Source: Adiantum capillus-veneris
Taxonomy: Eukaryota > Streptophyta > Polypodiopsida > Polypodiales > Pteridaceae
NCBI GenBank assembly: GCA_014529385.2
Contig: CM043959.1
Location: 57,390,753 to 57,454,752, forward strand
Length of the DNA stretch: 64,000 nt
Direction: 5' to 3'
How positions within the stretch are numbered: position 1 is the stretch's first letter; each line of letters opens with the position of its first letter. A model generated the notes under the pieces. The model worked only from the letters and a program-made list of their open reading frames with translations. It did not search any database and was not told the DNA's origin. Shown one piece after another: positions 23,853-37,122 of this stretch. The position numbers and the translations under genes are program-made.

Positions 23853-26117
23853 TGTCTTGCAGCTCCGCTCCCATGCTAAGAAAGATGCCAAAAAAATGTA
23901 CATCAATCTTGTTTGAAGCTTACTTGATTAATGGTCAGTGATCAGGGCTTGTTAACAGGCCAAGTTTAATAATCAATGTATGCCAGATGCGGCTTAAAAG
24001 GACTAATTGATGCCTTTATGATGCCAAAAATGAGTATGCTTGAAGTGAGCACAGATGGGATATTATGATCTAGAACTACAATGCTTTAAGTGCTCTACCA
24101 GTCTGTCTTTACGGCTCATCGATTGGAGCTACGATGAAGAAGTTATGGCAGTTTGAAGTTTAAGTCGATTGCAGATCTGTACCGGATTGGGCAACTGCAG
24201 CTAAGGTGACAGAGATGAAATGAATGCACGGGCCTAAAGTGCTCACTTTGTGGAGAGTGTCGGTCTTTTCAGATCAGCAATCGGAGTTTGCCAAGTTATT
24301 GGGCCCATTAAAGATTCACCAGGGGTCAGTTTTGTACCAATATGGTCGAGTGCCATCTCAGAAGTTTACAGCCTTAGCAGGGTTTGTATGCGTTTGATGT
24401 AGTTTGAGAAGTCTAACGGGATTTACGACTGGTCAGGCAGAGTCCGGCTTAATGAGATAATATGGCTTGAGGCCGGTTCCAGTTGACGGCACTACTGAGC
24501 TGGATAATTTTGGCATTATTTGAGAAGATGATACAAGTAATAAACAACCGAGTCCGAAGGGAATGTCTTTCACCAAAAGCAATCACTTATACTTGCATCT
24601 TGGGGGCATGTGGCACTATTCAAGACCTTGTTATGGGCAAGTAAATTCACGATGATATTGTTAGCTGAGAGCTGATGAGAGTAAATGCCGTGCTTAGCAC
24701 TGAGTTGATCGAAATGTATACCAAATGTTGCGCTTAGCCATGCTTTGGGCGATGCGAATGCCAAATGTAATGCCTTCTACTATGACCATGGCTTGCACAA
24801 AGAATCCATTCCAACAATACCTAATGTGGTGTGGCCTCCCAATAGAGTAAGGCCGCCCAAGGGGGGGGGAGGGGGGGGGGGGGGGGTATTGAGTGTGAAA
24901 TAAGAAGAAAGAAAGGAGAAAAGCGTGCAGGCAACGTAGAAGGGCGCAGGGGGAGAGAAACGCGCTTAGCACGTGCAATAGAGACCTCTAATGGGCATCA
25001 CGCAGAAGGAAAAAATTCCTAGCTCGCCATGGCACTCAGTTGCGGCACCAGCAGAGTTGAATTTTGTGCACTTGACTCCCGCCAACTACCACTTCATTGA
25101 TCTCACTTCCACGCCACGTTAGTGAGGGCACCGTGACTACATGGTGGGGCAAAAAACTTGGTTTTTTTTAAGGGCAACATGGGGAAAGATAACGAGGAGG
25201 AAAAGCTTGGCAAAGGGAAACGAAGGGAACCAAGGAGCTTGAGCAAGAAGCTCTCGAAGATTGAGCAAGACGAGGCATGGGGACGGGATTCCAAGTGAAG
25301 AAAGAGAGCTTGGGCGAGAGAGTGAAGGCGGGAAGCTTAAAGAAAGTAAACAAGGAAGGCTCGTGTTTTCTTTCGAGCTTGAACAAGAAGCAAGCCGGCA
25401 AGGGAAGAAAAGGAATTAAACGTCATTGCATGAAGGTGACTTGAGCTAGGGAAGAGAGGCTCTCTCTAGATCTCGCTCTCGGACAAACAAGGGGAGAAGA
25501 AACTCTCTCTCCCTATTGGATCTAAGCAAAGAACCAAGGGAATTTTCCGTCTCGACATCGGGAAGGAATTTATTCTCTCTCTCTTCCTCTCGACTAAGGA
25601 AGCGAGAGGGTGAGGCCTGAGGCTAGCAATTGAAGAGCAGGAAGAAGTTAAAGCATGTGAGCGGCATCTAAGCCAGTGCGAAGCATAAGGAGCGGAGAGC
25701 TACGGAATAATTGATAGTAACTGAAGCATGAAAACTGAGGCATCGAATAGAATTGAAGCTTGTTGAATCTAAGGGAACTCAAAGTAGATGAAGCGACATG
25801 AGGGAGTTTCCATCACCGTCATCAGATAATGTTTGATTAATCATTATGTTAAGCCCGGTGTCGTTAACGGCCCGGTTAATTCTATAAAGTGGGAGCTTAA
25901 ACTCCTAGTTAGCGGATGATCCAAGTGATGGTGCTCTTAACAGTCCACCTTGGCTAAAGATTAAGTTGTACTCAAACGTATTAATCAATTAATTGAGGAT
26001 TACGGAGATTGCGAGAGTTAGTTGCATTAGTTGTTCTTGTTCTCTCTCTTTCACACCTCCCACAGCCAGAGGCCCGACGCCTACCCGGCTCACGTAGCGA
26101 ATAGATATCCCCCGACA
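23853..26117 (+). repeat. 3' LTR of the LARD-like element
   Basis: 2265 bp, homologous to 18219-20470, ending CCCCCGACA before the target repeat ACGC. Confidence 0.9.
24504..24737 (+). pseudogene. PPR-protein gene fragment inside the 3' LTR
   Basis: Second copy of the fragment at 18857-19090, in one frame with two stops. It keeps SPKAITYTCILGACGTIQDL and VLSTELIEMYTKC. Differences between the copies reflect divergence since insertion of the element. Confidence 0.8.
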
Positions 26118-26121
26118 ACGC

Positions 26122-27240
26122 GGCATACTTTCGAGCAGTTTCCCAGCATGATATTTTTGCCCTGTTGCAATGAACACTTACTGTTTGCAATGAACATTTG
26201 GGAGGCATTTCAAGCCCGCGCGAGGCATAAGCTGAGCAGGGAGGTGTTTGATCATATGATCATTGCCCTGATTTGCGAGCATTAACGCATAGCCCAACCC
26301 TCACAGATTAATGCATTAACGCAGTGTCTATACTCAAACTCATCATATGTTTCAAGTCTAGTGCTTTATTCGCAACCACCATTTGTTAAGTGCTGTCTAG
26401 TGCTCGGTTTTGGCAATTATTAAGTATAGTGTTGCCTGTTTGCGCTCTGTCTTGCCCCACTTAAATTAAGTATAGTGTTGCCTGTTTGCGCTTAGCTTCA
26501 GGGAACTTAATGTATATTAAGTTCCCTGAAGCTGGTCTGTTTTGAGATCTTGAGCATGTCTGCCCTGATTTGCGCGAATTAACGCATTGCCGGGTACCCA
26601 TTTATATTCAAGCATTAAACCATTTACACATTAACGCATGGAGATTCAAGCATTAATGCAGACTTGCGCGCATTAACCCATGCCCACCCTGATTTTCTCA
26701 GCTTAACATAATGCCCTGATTTGCCATGATTGAATTGAGTCTATGCAGATTAACGTAGTCATGGGCAGTTTGAGAGGCATTTCGGGCAGTCATCCATGCG
26801 CAGTCATCCATGTGCAGATTAACGCTTACCTAGCCCGAAGATGGGCAAGTAAATGGAAAGAGGCAGTTTCAATGTGTTGCATCATGCGACCCGACCACGC
26901 ATCTCAAGCAAAAAGAGCATATTTTCAAAGAGCGAAAAGGGTACCAGGGCGCATGAGATTTTGCTCGAAACCATGCCGCATCTATGCGGTATACTTTTGA
27001 CGAGTATCCCAGGGAGCAATGCTACTGACCGTTTGGGAGACATTTCAGGTAGTGTGTTGTCTCGATGCTGAACAACGGCACGTGCCGATGCCGAGCAGGA
27101 CAGATGTGGCTCGCATTGAGCGGGTAGAGCAGGAGCCAGGCACCTCTCTCTCTCTCTCTATGCTACTCTCTGTGTGAGCAAAATCTGTTCTATTGAATAA
27201 TAAACTAAGGGTTAAAATTTTTAGAAACTCCCAAAATATC
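26122..27240. repeat. Non-coding region rich in ATTAACGCA motifs
   Basis: It begins with the resumed 85-bp unit, then holds many short repeats of (C)ATTAACGCA and relatives between about 26270 and 26830, and a duplicated AAGTATAGTGTTGCCTGTTTGCGCT (26423-26450; 26466-26492). An inverted pair, CAGGGAACTTAATGTATATT / AAGTTCCCTGAAGC, lies around 26500-26533. A diverged copy of the 85-bp unit lies near 26950-27045. No coding sequence or RNA gene is recognised. Confidence 0.6.
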
Positions 27241-27970
<730 letters not shown>

Positions 27971-28053
27971 CATTAAAAAACTCCCCCGTCAATTTGCTCT
28001 TGCATGTGCTATTAGGTTGTCCTTTTCAAGAATAGTCCTTATTTGTTAAAAAG

Positions 28054-31000
28054 TTGCTCTCGTTTTTTTGTGTTGTAGCTTTCTCTGCAAGAAACAGGTA
28101 TGAGGAAATGAATCGTCATATCACCATCTACGGCCCTTCCCAGGGACAGAAGTTAGTTCTTGTCTTCGACAGTCGATATCAAACCATCACAGCACAAACC
28201 GTCAAAGATCATTTTGAAATGGGAGACCCTGGTTTCTCTCTATGGCCATTGACATTGCTTATTGAACAGATTAAGCTTGAACATGACTGCAATGAAGCAA
28301 ACAATTTGATCTACACGCTAGACCACAAGCTATCACAGTTCTACAAGATTCAAAACGATAGTCATCAAGCTTCTCCTTCCGCAGGTTCTAAGTTGTCACC
28401 AATCATTGTTGATGACGGAAATATACATGCAAGCCATTCAAGTATTAAAAGTGTGCTTGTATTTCATTCGTGCACTTCCATTGCAGATTAATCTAAATGT
28501 TGCACTGACATCTGTACAAAAGGCTGAGAGTGTTTTGGAAATGCCAACATCATATGATGGCTACATTGCTTATGAATTCCCACCACAAAAACAGTTGTCA
28601 GCCATGTATGGAATGGAGCAGAGATATGATGGGCATCCTTGGACATAATATGTAACATGTAGTAGTGATTTGTTCAAGGGGATGGTTCGCTTTAGTCGTT
28701 GTAATGGCCATTTGCGATGCCCAAATGTGGATTGTCCTTATTTCAACATAGAAAGACATACAATGAGTCTCAATGGCGGGGGAGACTATCACGTGCTCCT
28801 AGTAAGGGTATTTTGGATGCAGATAATGGAAATTTAGTTTGTGTTCATTGTCGTCAAATGCTTGAGTGCATTGGAACTTGTCCGACAGTAATTTATTATT
28901 GCATTCTTGTTGAAAAGACTAGCATGTCTAGATGTGCTATACACCTTGGTTTTCATAAACATCCTGTGTGGCTAAAGGGAAGAGCAGAAGTGCGGACCAA
29001 TCAATATTAGATGCTCTGTTTCATAGAGCGGCCTTTGAGCCCATGACAATTGCAAAACAACTAGAAATAGCTACTGATGAAGAAATTATTATGGATAAGC
29101 TTATCTCGGAAACATGTGATGTTGATACTCGGATGGGTGATCAAGAGTTCTCTAGCTTTCTCGATGATGTCACACCTTTGTCCGATAAGCATTGAGTACA
29201 AAGGAGCTTGGAGTCTACTAAAAGAGCAAAGGGCATTACATCTATTGGCCTTGAGTCCATCTTGAGTCTAAAAGCAAAGCCAATGTATCCTTTTATTCAT
29301 ATTGTTCTCTTTCCAGGACAGCTAGGACTAGGGCAACAGCCACATGTATTTAAGATGTCTACTATGGGTCCAGGAAGTGATGTTGACCTTGTGAACCACA
29401 TGCGTCCGGGAGGAAACTTACAAGACATGTGGGTGCACTTCGATCATGTGAATCGTGTTGAAGGTTGGCCTACAATGTCAGCACATGTTTATGACCCATA
29501 CGTTCAAGAACTGTTGACTTTGGCAATTTGTGAGTTCACTGTGGATAACAAACACGCTCAAATAGAGTTTTGGAACATGCTCAATAAAGTTGTGGTTGAT
29601 AAATGTTATGATAAGCCTAAATTTAGAGGGTTCATGGCAGATGAGGCCAATGCAAATTGGATTGCAGTACGCACTGTTTACTTTAGTGGAGCTAAGAAAA
29701 GGATGCTGGACAAGGAGAGATCTTGTGTTTTTCACTGGGAACAAAGCATGATTAGGCACACTGTGAAGTGTATACGTCCATCTTTTCAAGAAGAGCATAA
29801 ACTATTGTGTCAAAAATGGTTGCATGCTACATCTGAACACTCGGCAAAAGTATGTATGCAGGAGCTTAGACAGTTCTGGAGAGCAGGTCGTGCAATTGTA
29901 GGAGAGATTCTTGCTCTGGAAACTTGGCTATCATGGTGGGATGTTAGCTGCTTTCCTTCCAAGAGAAAATCTATCAGAGGTGAAACATGCAAGTATGTGA
30001 GCTTCAATTGGTTACAAATCAAACATAGGTCTTTATGAAGCCACATGTGCAGATATGTCTTTGGTAGTTTTACAAAGTGTGCATTACAATGATTATATGA
30101 AGGGTGTATATACGTCTACACGACCAATCATGGAAGGTCTTGCTGCAAGATTTACGAGCAATCAATTTGGGAGTGGCTCTAGTAGAAAGCTAGTAGATGC
30201 GACATCATCGGCAGTTCTTGAAATGCAAATTCCAAGCCCGGAAATGAATAGCGATTCAATAAGGGAAAAGAGTGTGCACAAAACTAGACCTATCTTTATT
30301 GACCCTGATGAAACTCTCAAGGAGGATAGCCATAGACCTGATTTTGTCACAGTTACCACACCGGTCAATTGTAGAGCACAAAACAAGGCGGCCAATTTTG
30401 TGACGTCAAAGATGTGGCCCGAGCAAAAGGTACCAAGAACAGTTTTGGCAATTCGGCGAACAGAGCCTGGCAGGAAAATGACATGTTTCAGTGTTTTGCT
30501 TGGTGAGACAGCACGTTGTGGTAGATTTATAAATGAGACTTCTAGCAACGGAGTTCCAACACCTGTTTTTGGGGAAGGAGGAGATATCCTGCTACAGGCC
30601 CTAAACCTGTTGAGGGATTTGTCTGGTTTTTCAATAGTAGCAACAAGAGCAACATTCATGCTTGGAATATTGATGACATGATTACTGGACCTCCTGGACC
30701 TGCCCCTGGAATGTGGACTGTGGATGAGGGAACTTTCCTTTTGCCTTTGGAGGTTGAGATGCTTCAAAGGAATGGATTTGTTTTGCAAGGTGGCAATGCA
30801 TGCACACCTATGGGAAACCACCCTTCAAGGTAGAATGGGCTGCAGCCTAGTCCTTTTCATGCAAAGTTTAGAGATGGAAAACAAGTGAGATGGAGGTCAA
30901 AACTAACCAAGGAGTTCCATGGCCGGATTGAACTGGGAAGAAGCATGCAAGCAAAGTTGGTGAGGGAGGTAATATTGGTGCCAAATGCATCGCATGTTTT

Positions 31001-31254
31001 TCACATTAGCACTGAAGGTTCATCTCAAAAGGGTATGACTTATGCAATGACCATTGCAAACTTTCCTCGATGTACTTGTGAGTACTTCCTAAAAAGAGAC
31101 AGCCAACGCCTCGCGTATGTGCCAGGCAAACACATGTATTTTGTGTTATTTCATGTCCTCAGCTTAGACTCTATAGATCATGAGTTTATGCATCAGGCCA
31201 CACTAACAAAAGTAGAGCTATTCCAGGGGCTAGGAGGGGCTAGAGTTTCAAAAT
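28054..31254 (+). pseudogene. Decayed MULE-like transposase with SWIM zinc finger
   Basis: A long plus-strand coding remnant, broken by stops (after 28490, at 29193, near 30036) and frame shifts (near 30000 and 30590). Order: an N-terminal domain (28108-28490); a Cys/His-rich domain of WRKY/GCM1-type spacing (LRCPNVDCPYFQ, CVHCRQMLECIG, HLGFHKHPVW; 28700-28975); then the transposase core. FKMSTMGPGSDVDLV, HVYDPYVQELLTLAICEF and GFMADEANANWIAVRTVY supply candidate catalytic Asp residues, and FHWEQSMIRH follows, as in Mutator-like DDE transposases (29340-29900). A linker leads to a SWIM-like finger near 31063-31143, CTC...GKHMYFV, where the third Cys has become Gly. I recall similar SWIM proteins in seed-free plants. 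No terminal inverted repeats were found. Confidence 0.7.
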
Positions 31255-33640
31255 AATATTGTTCCCTTGAGAATCTGGTTGGTTCAATCCACGGTTGGTT
31301 TTTTGCCACCAAGGTTGGCTTCACCGCTAGCTTGGAAAAAGATAGCTGCATTTTGTCATCAAATATATAGCTTGAGTAAATATGCATTTTGTATCAAGTT
31401 TTTGAGAACTTTCGCTCAAAAAGATGTGTCGCTCGGTTTTGCTCGAAGTACGGTTCTCCCCCTTGGAGTAGATGATGATCTTTCCATTAAAGCTTGAGAA
31501 GGAGATAGTCTTTATTACTTCACACATGAGATTGTGTGAGTGTGTGTGTGATAATGCCTTGCAAAAATCAGCCCCCTCTCTCTCTTGGTCGACCCCTTTG
31601 CTATTTGCTCATGCTGGCATCCTATTGGCCCTTGTAAAGGCTTATGCAATGACAATTAAGAAGCATAAGTGATAGCCTTGTGATATGTGTCCCTCTTTCC
31701 CCTTTTGTGAGAGCTTTAGGTATTTAAATAATGTAATTAAACTCTCATTGGACCCCCTAGTCTTCTGGCCAATAGGAATCAGGCAAGCCATTCGAAATGC
31801 TCATTGGACCCCTTGGGAGACTGCCAATAGTGTTCTAGAGAGCTTAGTTTCTATTGGTTCTTTTATCAAGTGTTTTTAAATGAATTAAACTAAATCTACT
31901 CTAGCCTAATTCTCATTGGTCCACCTCTATGGCCATCCAATAGGATTTGAATGCACCTTGGGGGCAACTGGGCTAGGAAGCTGACATGTGTCCACTACGC
32001 CCTTTGTGTAAAGGGAGCTTGCAAGAGTGTGTGGGTGTGTTTCTCTCTCATCCCCTACATATAAGTCTCGCCCCCTCCTAGATAGGGATGTGGGAAGATT
32101 TTTGAGATTTCCGACAAGCATCCAATTTACCCCACACTTTGGCCATTGGACATTACCTTTGAATATTGGAACCTTAGCATTTTGGAAGTCTTAATGGGCT
32201 TAACCTTAGGGTCTTTGAAGCCTGATGCACATTGCTCTTTTGTAGATGGACCTCCCTTTGGGTCCCTATTGTCTTTCTTTTGGATCCCTACTTTGACCGG
32301 TCTACCAGCCTAACCAATATTATAGCTTTTTCTCCCCTGGTACTTTCTCATATTAAATGATCAGCTTAACATGAGAAAATCATTTAGGAGAATTAGATAT
32401 TAGTTAATATGACACGCCTATCAGCTCAACTGAATTGGATGAGACTTGAACTGGAGCATGCCCCTAGATAGTAGAACAATTCCATATCATTAGAGGACCA
32501 TTTGGCAGGGGACGAGGGCATCCCAAGTAAATAATCTAGGTTTGGGCCACATGCCAGAATTGGATTTTGACTCCACGGGTAGCTTATAAACAAGGTCTAT
32601 ACACAATGTACCTAGAAGGTTTCAAGAAAACACTCAAGGAAAACTCTCAAACAGGAGGAAACAGCTCAAAGACTACAAAGTGTCAAATTTGACATATGAA
32701 GTCGAACTGGAGCCAAAACTACATGAGCAGCATCAAGACTATGTACCGGACAAGTCCATGGCTTCAAAAGTGACCAAACAACTCGACACACCAAGTAGTA
32801 ATAAAATTAGGTGATTTTAGAGTTGACAAGAGCACGACGGGATGCCGACATGACCAAATCTTACCAAACTCAATTTAGGACTTGTTTTAGATGTAATGAA
32901 GATGTGTAGGTCATAAAATTATCCTTTCAAGCAAAAAATGTGACTGTAGTTAATAATTGGTTTTGTACACAATTGTCTTGAAAATCATCATTTTGCTTCA
33001 CCTATCACTTGTACACATCTACCTCGTGCCACATGTCAAATATGAGCCCAAAAGATCAAGAAAATCTCACATTTTGTATTAAAAAAAGCATTAAAGACTT
33101 TTTGTCCAAATTTTGCGTTAATTGTTATATTTTTTGATCCAAATAATCCCATATCTCACACAAAGGCTCTATATCATGTCTAGAACCAACTTGCAACAAA
33201 AAATGTTCAAATTGATGAAAATTTTAATAATCACGATTATTTACTTTTTCACCAATATGAGCTCAAATTTCAACTTTGACCTTATGGGACCAAAGTACAT
33301 GATGTGACAAGCCCACCAATCAAGTTTAATCACATTTGGATCACAAAAACCACAAATGATCCCACACTTCACTCAGAGTATCTAAATGACATATTTTTCA
33401 AGCTTTTGAAGTCAAAAGTGAAAAAATATTGAAAAATTTTCCTACTATAAATAATCGCGATTATTTACTTTGGTTGCAAGTTTTGCTTGGATTGAATGGT
33501 TTTGATCTTTACATTTTTTAATGCATCTATGCATGCTCTAAAATTGATTTGAAGCAAAATGGACATCATTTGCCAGCAATTCAAACACAGAGAATTTCAA
33601 AGCAAAATTTGTGGAATTTTCTAACTACGAACTGTATTCT
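31255..33640. other. Non-coding stretch
   Basis: No gene is supported. There are loose repeats of CATTGGACCCC / CCAATAGGAAT-type phrases (31740-31960) and two palindromes, AATAATCACGATTATT near 33224 and AATAATCGCGATTATT near 33455, each followed by TACTTT. The rest looks like diverged retroelement leader or LTR sequence, but no partner was found. Confidence 0.35.
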
Positions 33641-33659
33641 CCTAATAGGTGCAATGCAA

Positions 33660-36090
33660 GCGGATGACTAAAAAAAAAAAGCTGCAAGAACTTCCACCAT
33701 ACTAGATGGAGCCGAGTTCAGTGAAAACGGCCAAGGCAACCTACCTATGAAAAGAACAGCTTGAAGAACATAACACCACAGTCTTCACCGGCAAGTTCAA
33801 GAGTGAAGATGGAAACTAGGTAGGGTTGCAGATGCTATCCAAAGAAATTTAGGATATAGCAACGAAGCCAGCCAATTAAGAAGCCAACAAAAGGTTAGGA
33901 CTTTGAGAATTCTATGATCGAGAGCCGTGTGGAGTAGATTTTCAGAGAGCTTATGAGCTATTATCAACAATCAAAGAGGATGGATCTTCTCAGATCATGG
34001 ATCAGCAGGGAGAAAAAGTTGAAGTGGTCATTAATATGGACATAGTGGCCAAAGTACTAAACTGCCCACTGAAGGTATGACAATGAGGGCCAAAAATAGG
34101 AAAATAGATGGTACATTCACCAAGGATACAGCTACTGCCACCTTCTCCGACCTCATTCTAAAGCAAGTGGAGGATCCCGCCCGCCGGCTTTATCACCAAC
34201 ACTTCCATTTCCTCTCAAAGAGACCACCAAGATACAAAACCCTGAATCATGCGATTGCAACCACTTTCACTTAGGTGTTGAAGTCAACAACAAGAAGACA
34301 ATAAATCATGATCAGTATGTGCTTACAACACTCAAAATCACAAAGAAGCAAGGAAAGGCAACATATCTGGGAGCTCCAAAAGTTCTAACCCGGATTGCAT
34401 ACCATGTATTGGGATGGCCGATAACCTGCCGCCGGCCCCCAGATCAGAATTCATGGATAGTCTTAGCTCAACCCTCTCCACAAACCACTAGATCAAAGAA
34501 GAAAATAATATATAAATCAGATGAAGAATCAGCAGAAAGATCGCCTGAATCCCACAATAGTGAGAGCTCTGACAATGAAGAAAAGATGGCAAGGAGAGAA
34601 GAAATGAATAAGAAAGAAAAGAGGGCAAGGAGGGAAGAAATGAATAAGAAAGCATTGGCAGCCCATCAGGAAGAACCTCATTAAAAAAAAAAAAGCAAGG
34701 TTCAAAAGAGAAAAAGAATCGTATGAAAGAAATCGCCAAGCTGTAGGAGAGAACCCACAGTCATGAAGCCCCAAGGAAATCAAGGGTCCTAGGACCAAGA
34801 ACCCCAAGAAGAAGATTGAAGAAGATCCAAAGGATTTTCTCGAGAAAATGTATGTAGAAGTCGCAGCCGTGAAGATACAAGAAGCTCTAGAACACAAAGG
34901 AAAGCAAGAGAAGAGTTCATTGTACAACAAAGGCAAGCAAAAATTGCACGACAAAGTGAACTGCAAGATGAACAAGGAGAGATGTCTCCAAGACCACCTT
35001 CACCTGCTACTGAACAAGAAGACCAACCAATGCCGAGTCCAAGCCCTTCACCAATTGCCAAATCCAATGAAGGTGAGTAAACAAAAGGGAAAGAGAAACA
35101 AGAGGAGGAAGCCAGAGTTGAACAACCCAAGGAAACATACAAAGATGAAGCTAGACCTTCTACAACAACACAAGCAGAATCAATTAAAGCATCTACAAAG
35201 CCTCAAGACAATTCATCTAAACCATCTACAAAGCCTCAAGCAAAATCCGTAGCACCGTTGAAAGAGCCGCAAGTCGAATCTGCAAAAAGATCTTAGCCAC
35301 AATGCTAAAGCTCAAGAGTTGGAACAAGTAATTGATCATTCTCCAAGGTGAGATGGAAGACGATGAGCATCATTGAGAATATTCAAGGGTAGATCAAAGA
35401 TCTAAAAAACAAAGCAAAGCAACACCAAATTGTCAAAGAAAGGAAACAAAAGAAGATGGAAGATTTAGGGGAGCTTCTCATAAAGCTATTAGATGCATGT
35501 AAAAGCAAGGACCAACAACTGACTGAAGTAACAAGTGAACTTTTGATCACTACTCAGTCAATACAAAAGCTCCAAGTGCAATTAAATGTATCAAATGCCT
35601 CTTTGCAATACTCAGAGCAAAGAATCAATGACCAATCAGCATTCCTAAAGAAAATCAGGGAAAACCGAGCCATAGCTTCACGCAAGGGGACAAATGAAGT
35701 CTACAAGACTTTGGAAAAGAGAAACAAAGACCTAGAACTTGAGTTGAAGTTGGAATAGACACAAAGAGCGGACCTCACCCTAATGCAGGTACAAAGAGAA
35801 GAGAAGCTGCTCAAGGAGATAGAGGAATTAAAGAAAGCCAACCAGCCTGCTGAGAGAAGGGTATGTGGAAGCTCAAGAGGGGGCAGGTACCTCTGAACAA
35901 CCAAATGTAGACTCTACCATTAGTATCCTTTGCAGAAACACAACCAATAGAAGGGCAAACAAGAGATTCCGAATTCCAAGTACCAATCACTGAAGAGGAA
36001 CAAGTGTCAATGATCCAGCTTTCTAAAGATGAAGAAGATGTACTTAAAAAATAGATTTTCCATGAAGTGGATGCTAAATGGAAAGTGGCA
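33660..36090 (+). pseudogene. Decayed Pro/Lys/Glu-rich and coiled-coil coding region
   Basis: A plus-strand coding remnant readable in pieces with frame changes. It starts with YELLSTIKEDGSSQIMDQQG and EVVINMDIVAKVLNCPL (33950-34075), then LGAPKVLTRIAYHVLGWPIT (34370-34430). A charged stretch with a near repeat of ARREEMNKK follows (34587-34650), then a helix (REFIVQQRQAKIARQSELQD, near 34915) and a Pro/Ser-rich linker (MSPRPPSPATEQEDQPMPSP). A clear coiled coil at 35456-35758 (ELLIKLLDACKSKDQQLTEV...) completes it. It ends in a (CT)n microsatellite at 36095. I do not recognise the family; first-ORF proteins of some plant retroelements look similar, so a gag-like origin is possible. Not functional. 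Confidence 0.45.
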
Positions 36091-36093
36091 ATG

Positions 36094-36094
<1 letters not shown>

Positions 36095-36168
<74 letters not shown>
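36095..36168. repeat. (CT)n microsatellite, 74 bp
   Basis: Uninterrupted CT array at the end of the coiled-coil coding remnant. Confidence 0.98.
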
Positions 36169-36173
<5 letters not shown>

Positions 36174-37122
36174 TGGTCAATTTCAACTTGAGCCACACAA
36201 TCTATACAACACTGAAAGCATGGAGATGATAGATTTGCATGTATAATTGTGCAAGGAGTCTCAATGTAGTTTCTTCAAGACTACAATTTATTGGATTTAT
36301 ATTATGTTACCATTACTGAAAGGAATTTATTACACATTAGTTAGTAGGTCATTTAGTGCTCTTTCAAGGCATAAAAAAAACAAAACATCTACTACCTATT
36401 TGACACTAGCTTGGTGTAAGTTAGTAGCAAAGTACATACAAAGTGTTTTCAATCATCCCAAATCACTTGAGCTCATGTGAATAGCTATATAGCTTAATGA
36501 TTAGTCTTCTTAAGAGTAATTCCAGTCAGTGCATGTTAAAGTTACGATGGTAGAGATGGTTGATTTCACAGCTCATAAGATAATGCCGGTAAGTAAAAGA
36601 GCCATGCCTTCTAAAAATGTACACCGATATCCTTTCTTCTTGCAAAATTTCTTGAGTGTAGCCCCTTAGTTATATCTGCAAAGAGAGTCACTTATTCAAT
36701 AAAATGAGCATTTATCAAATGAGTTATTAAACTTGGACTTTGTCATATAAGAAGATGTTGTGAGAGGTGGTGAAAAATTTGGAGATCTTAAGATAAATAA
36801 GGAAGTAAAATAAGCACTAGGATGGTGCATTATAGGTTGGCTTCAAACAAAGGTGGTGGCAAAGGAAATCTTCCTTTCTTGCCTTTGCCTCCCCATTCAC
36901 AAGAGAGCCAGTGGTAATGCCTGAAGAGGTTGGCAATCATGTAGTTCAACAAATGAAAGTAATTGACGCTCTGGCTTCTTGCACAGCCTGCAATTCTCGC
37001 TGAAAAGGAAGGTGGAAACTTGCAGTTCCCAAGGGGGGGACTCGCCCAATTCCAAGTGGGTTCATCGGAGAAGAGAATTTTGATTAAGAAATCGCTACAG
37101 TGCACACACAGCACACCCCTGC
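36169..37122. other. Non-coding flank of a small LTR element
   Basis: No supported coding region. The last five bases (37118-37122, CCTGC) are the left target duplication of the small element that follows. Confidence 0.35.

Larger units (their letters stand above)
18219..26117 (+). mobile_element. Complete LTR element lacking pol, 2.25-kb LTRs (LARD-like)
   Basis: Two long direct repeats, 18219-20470 (2252 bp) and 23853-26117 (2265 bp), start TGTCGTGC/TGTCTTGC and end CCCGACA, with short inverted ends TGTCG...CGACA. The target duplication is ACGC (18215-18218; 26118-26121; five bases if one mismatch is allowed). Next to the left LTR is TCTTTGGTGAACCTGATGCG, a possible primer site of unrecognised tRNA type (about 20471-20490). 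A purine tract AGAGGGGGTGGA (23841-23852) abuts the right LTR, giving plus-strand polarity. The 3.4-kb interior has no protease, integrase, reverse transcriptase or RNase H motif, so it is a non-autonomous large retrotransposon derivative. Confidence 0.9.
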
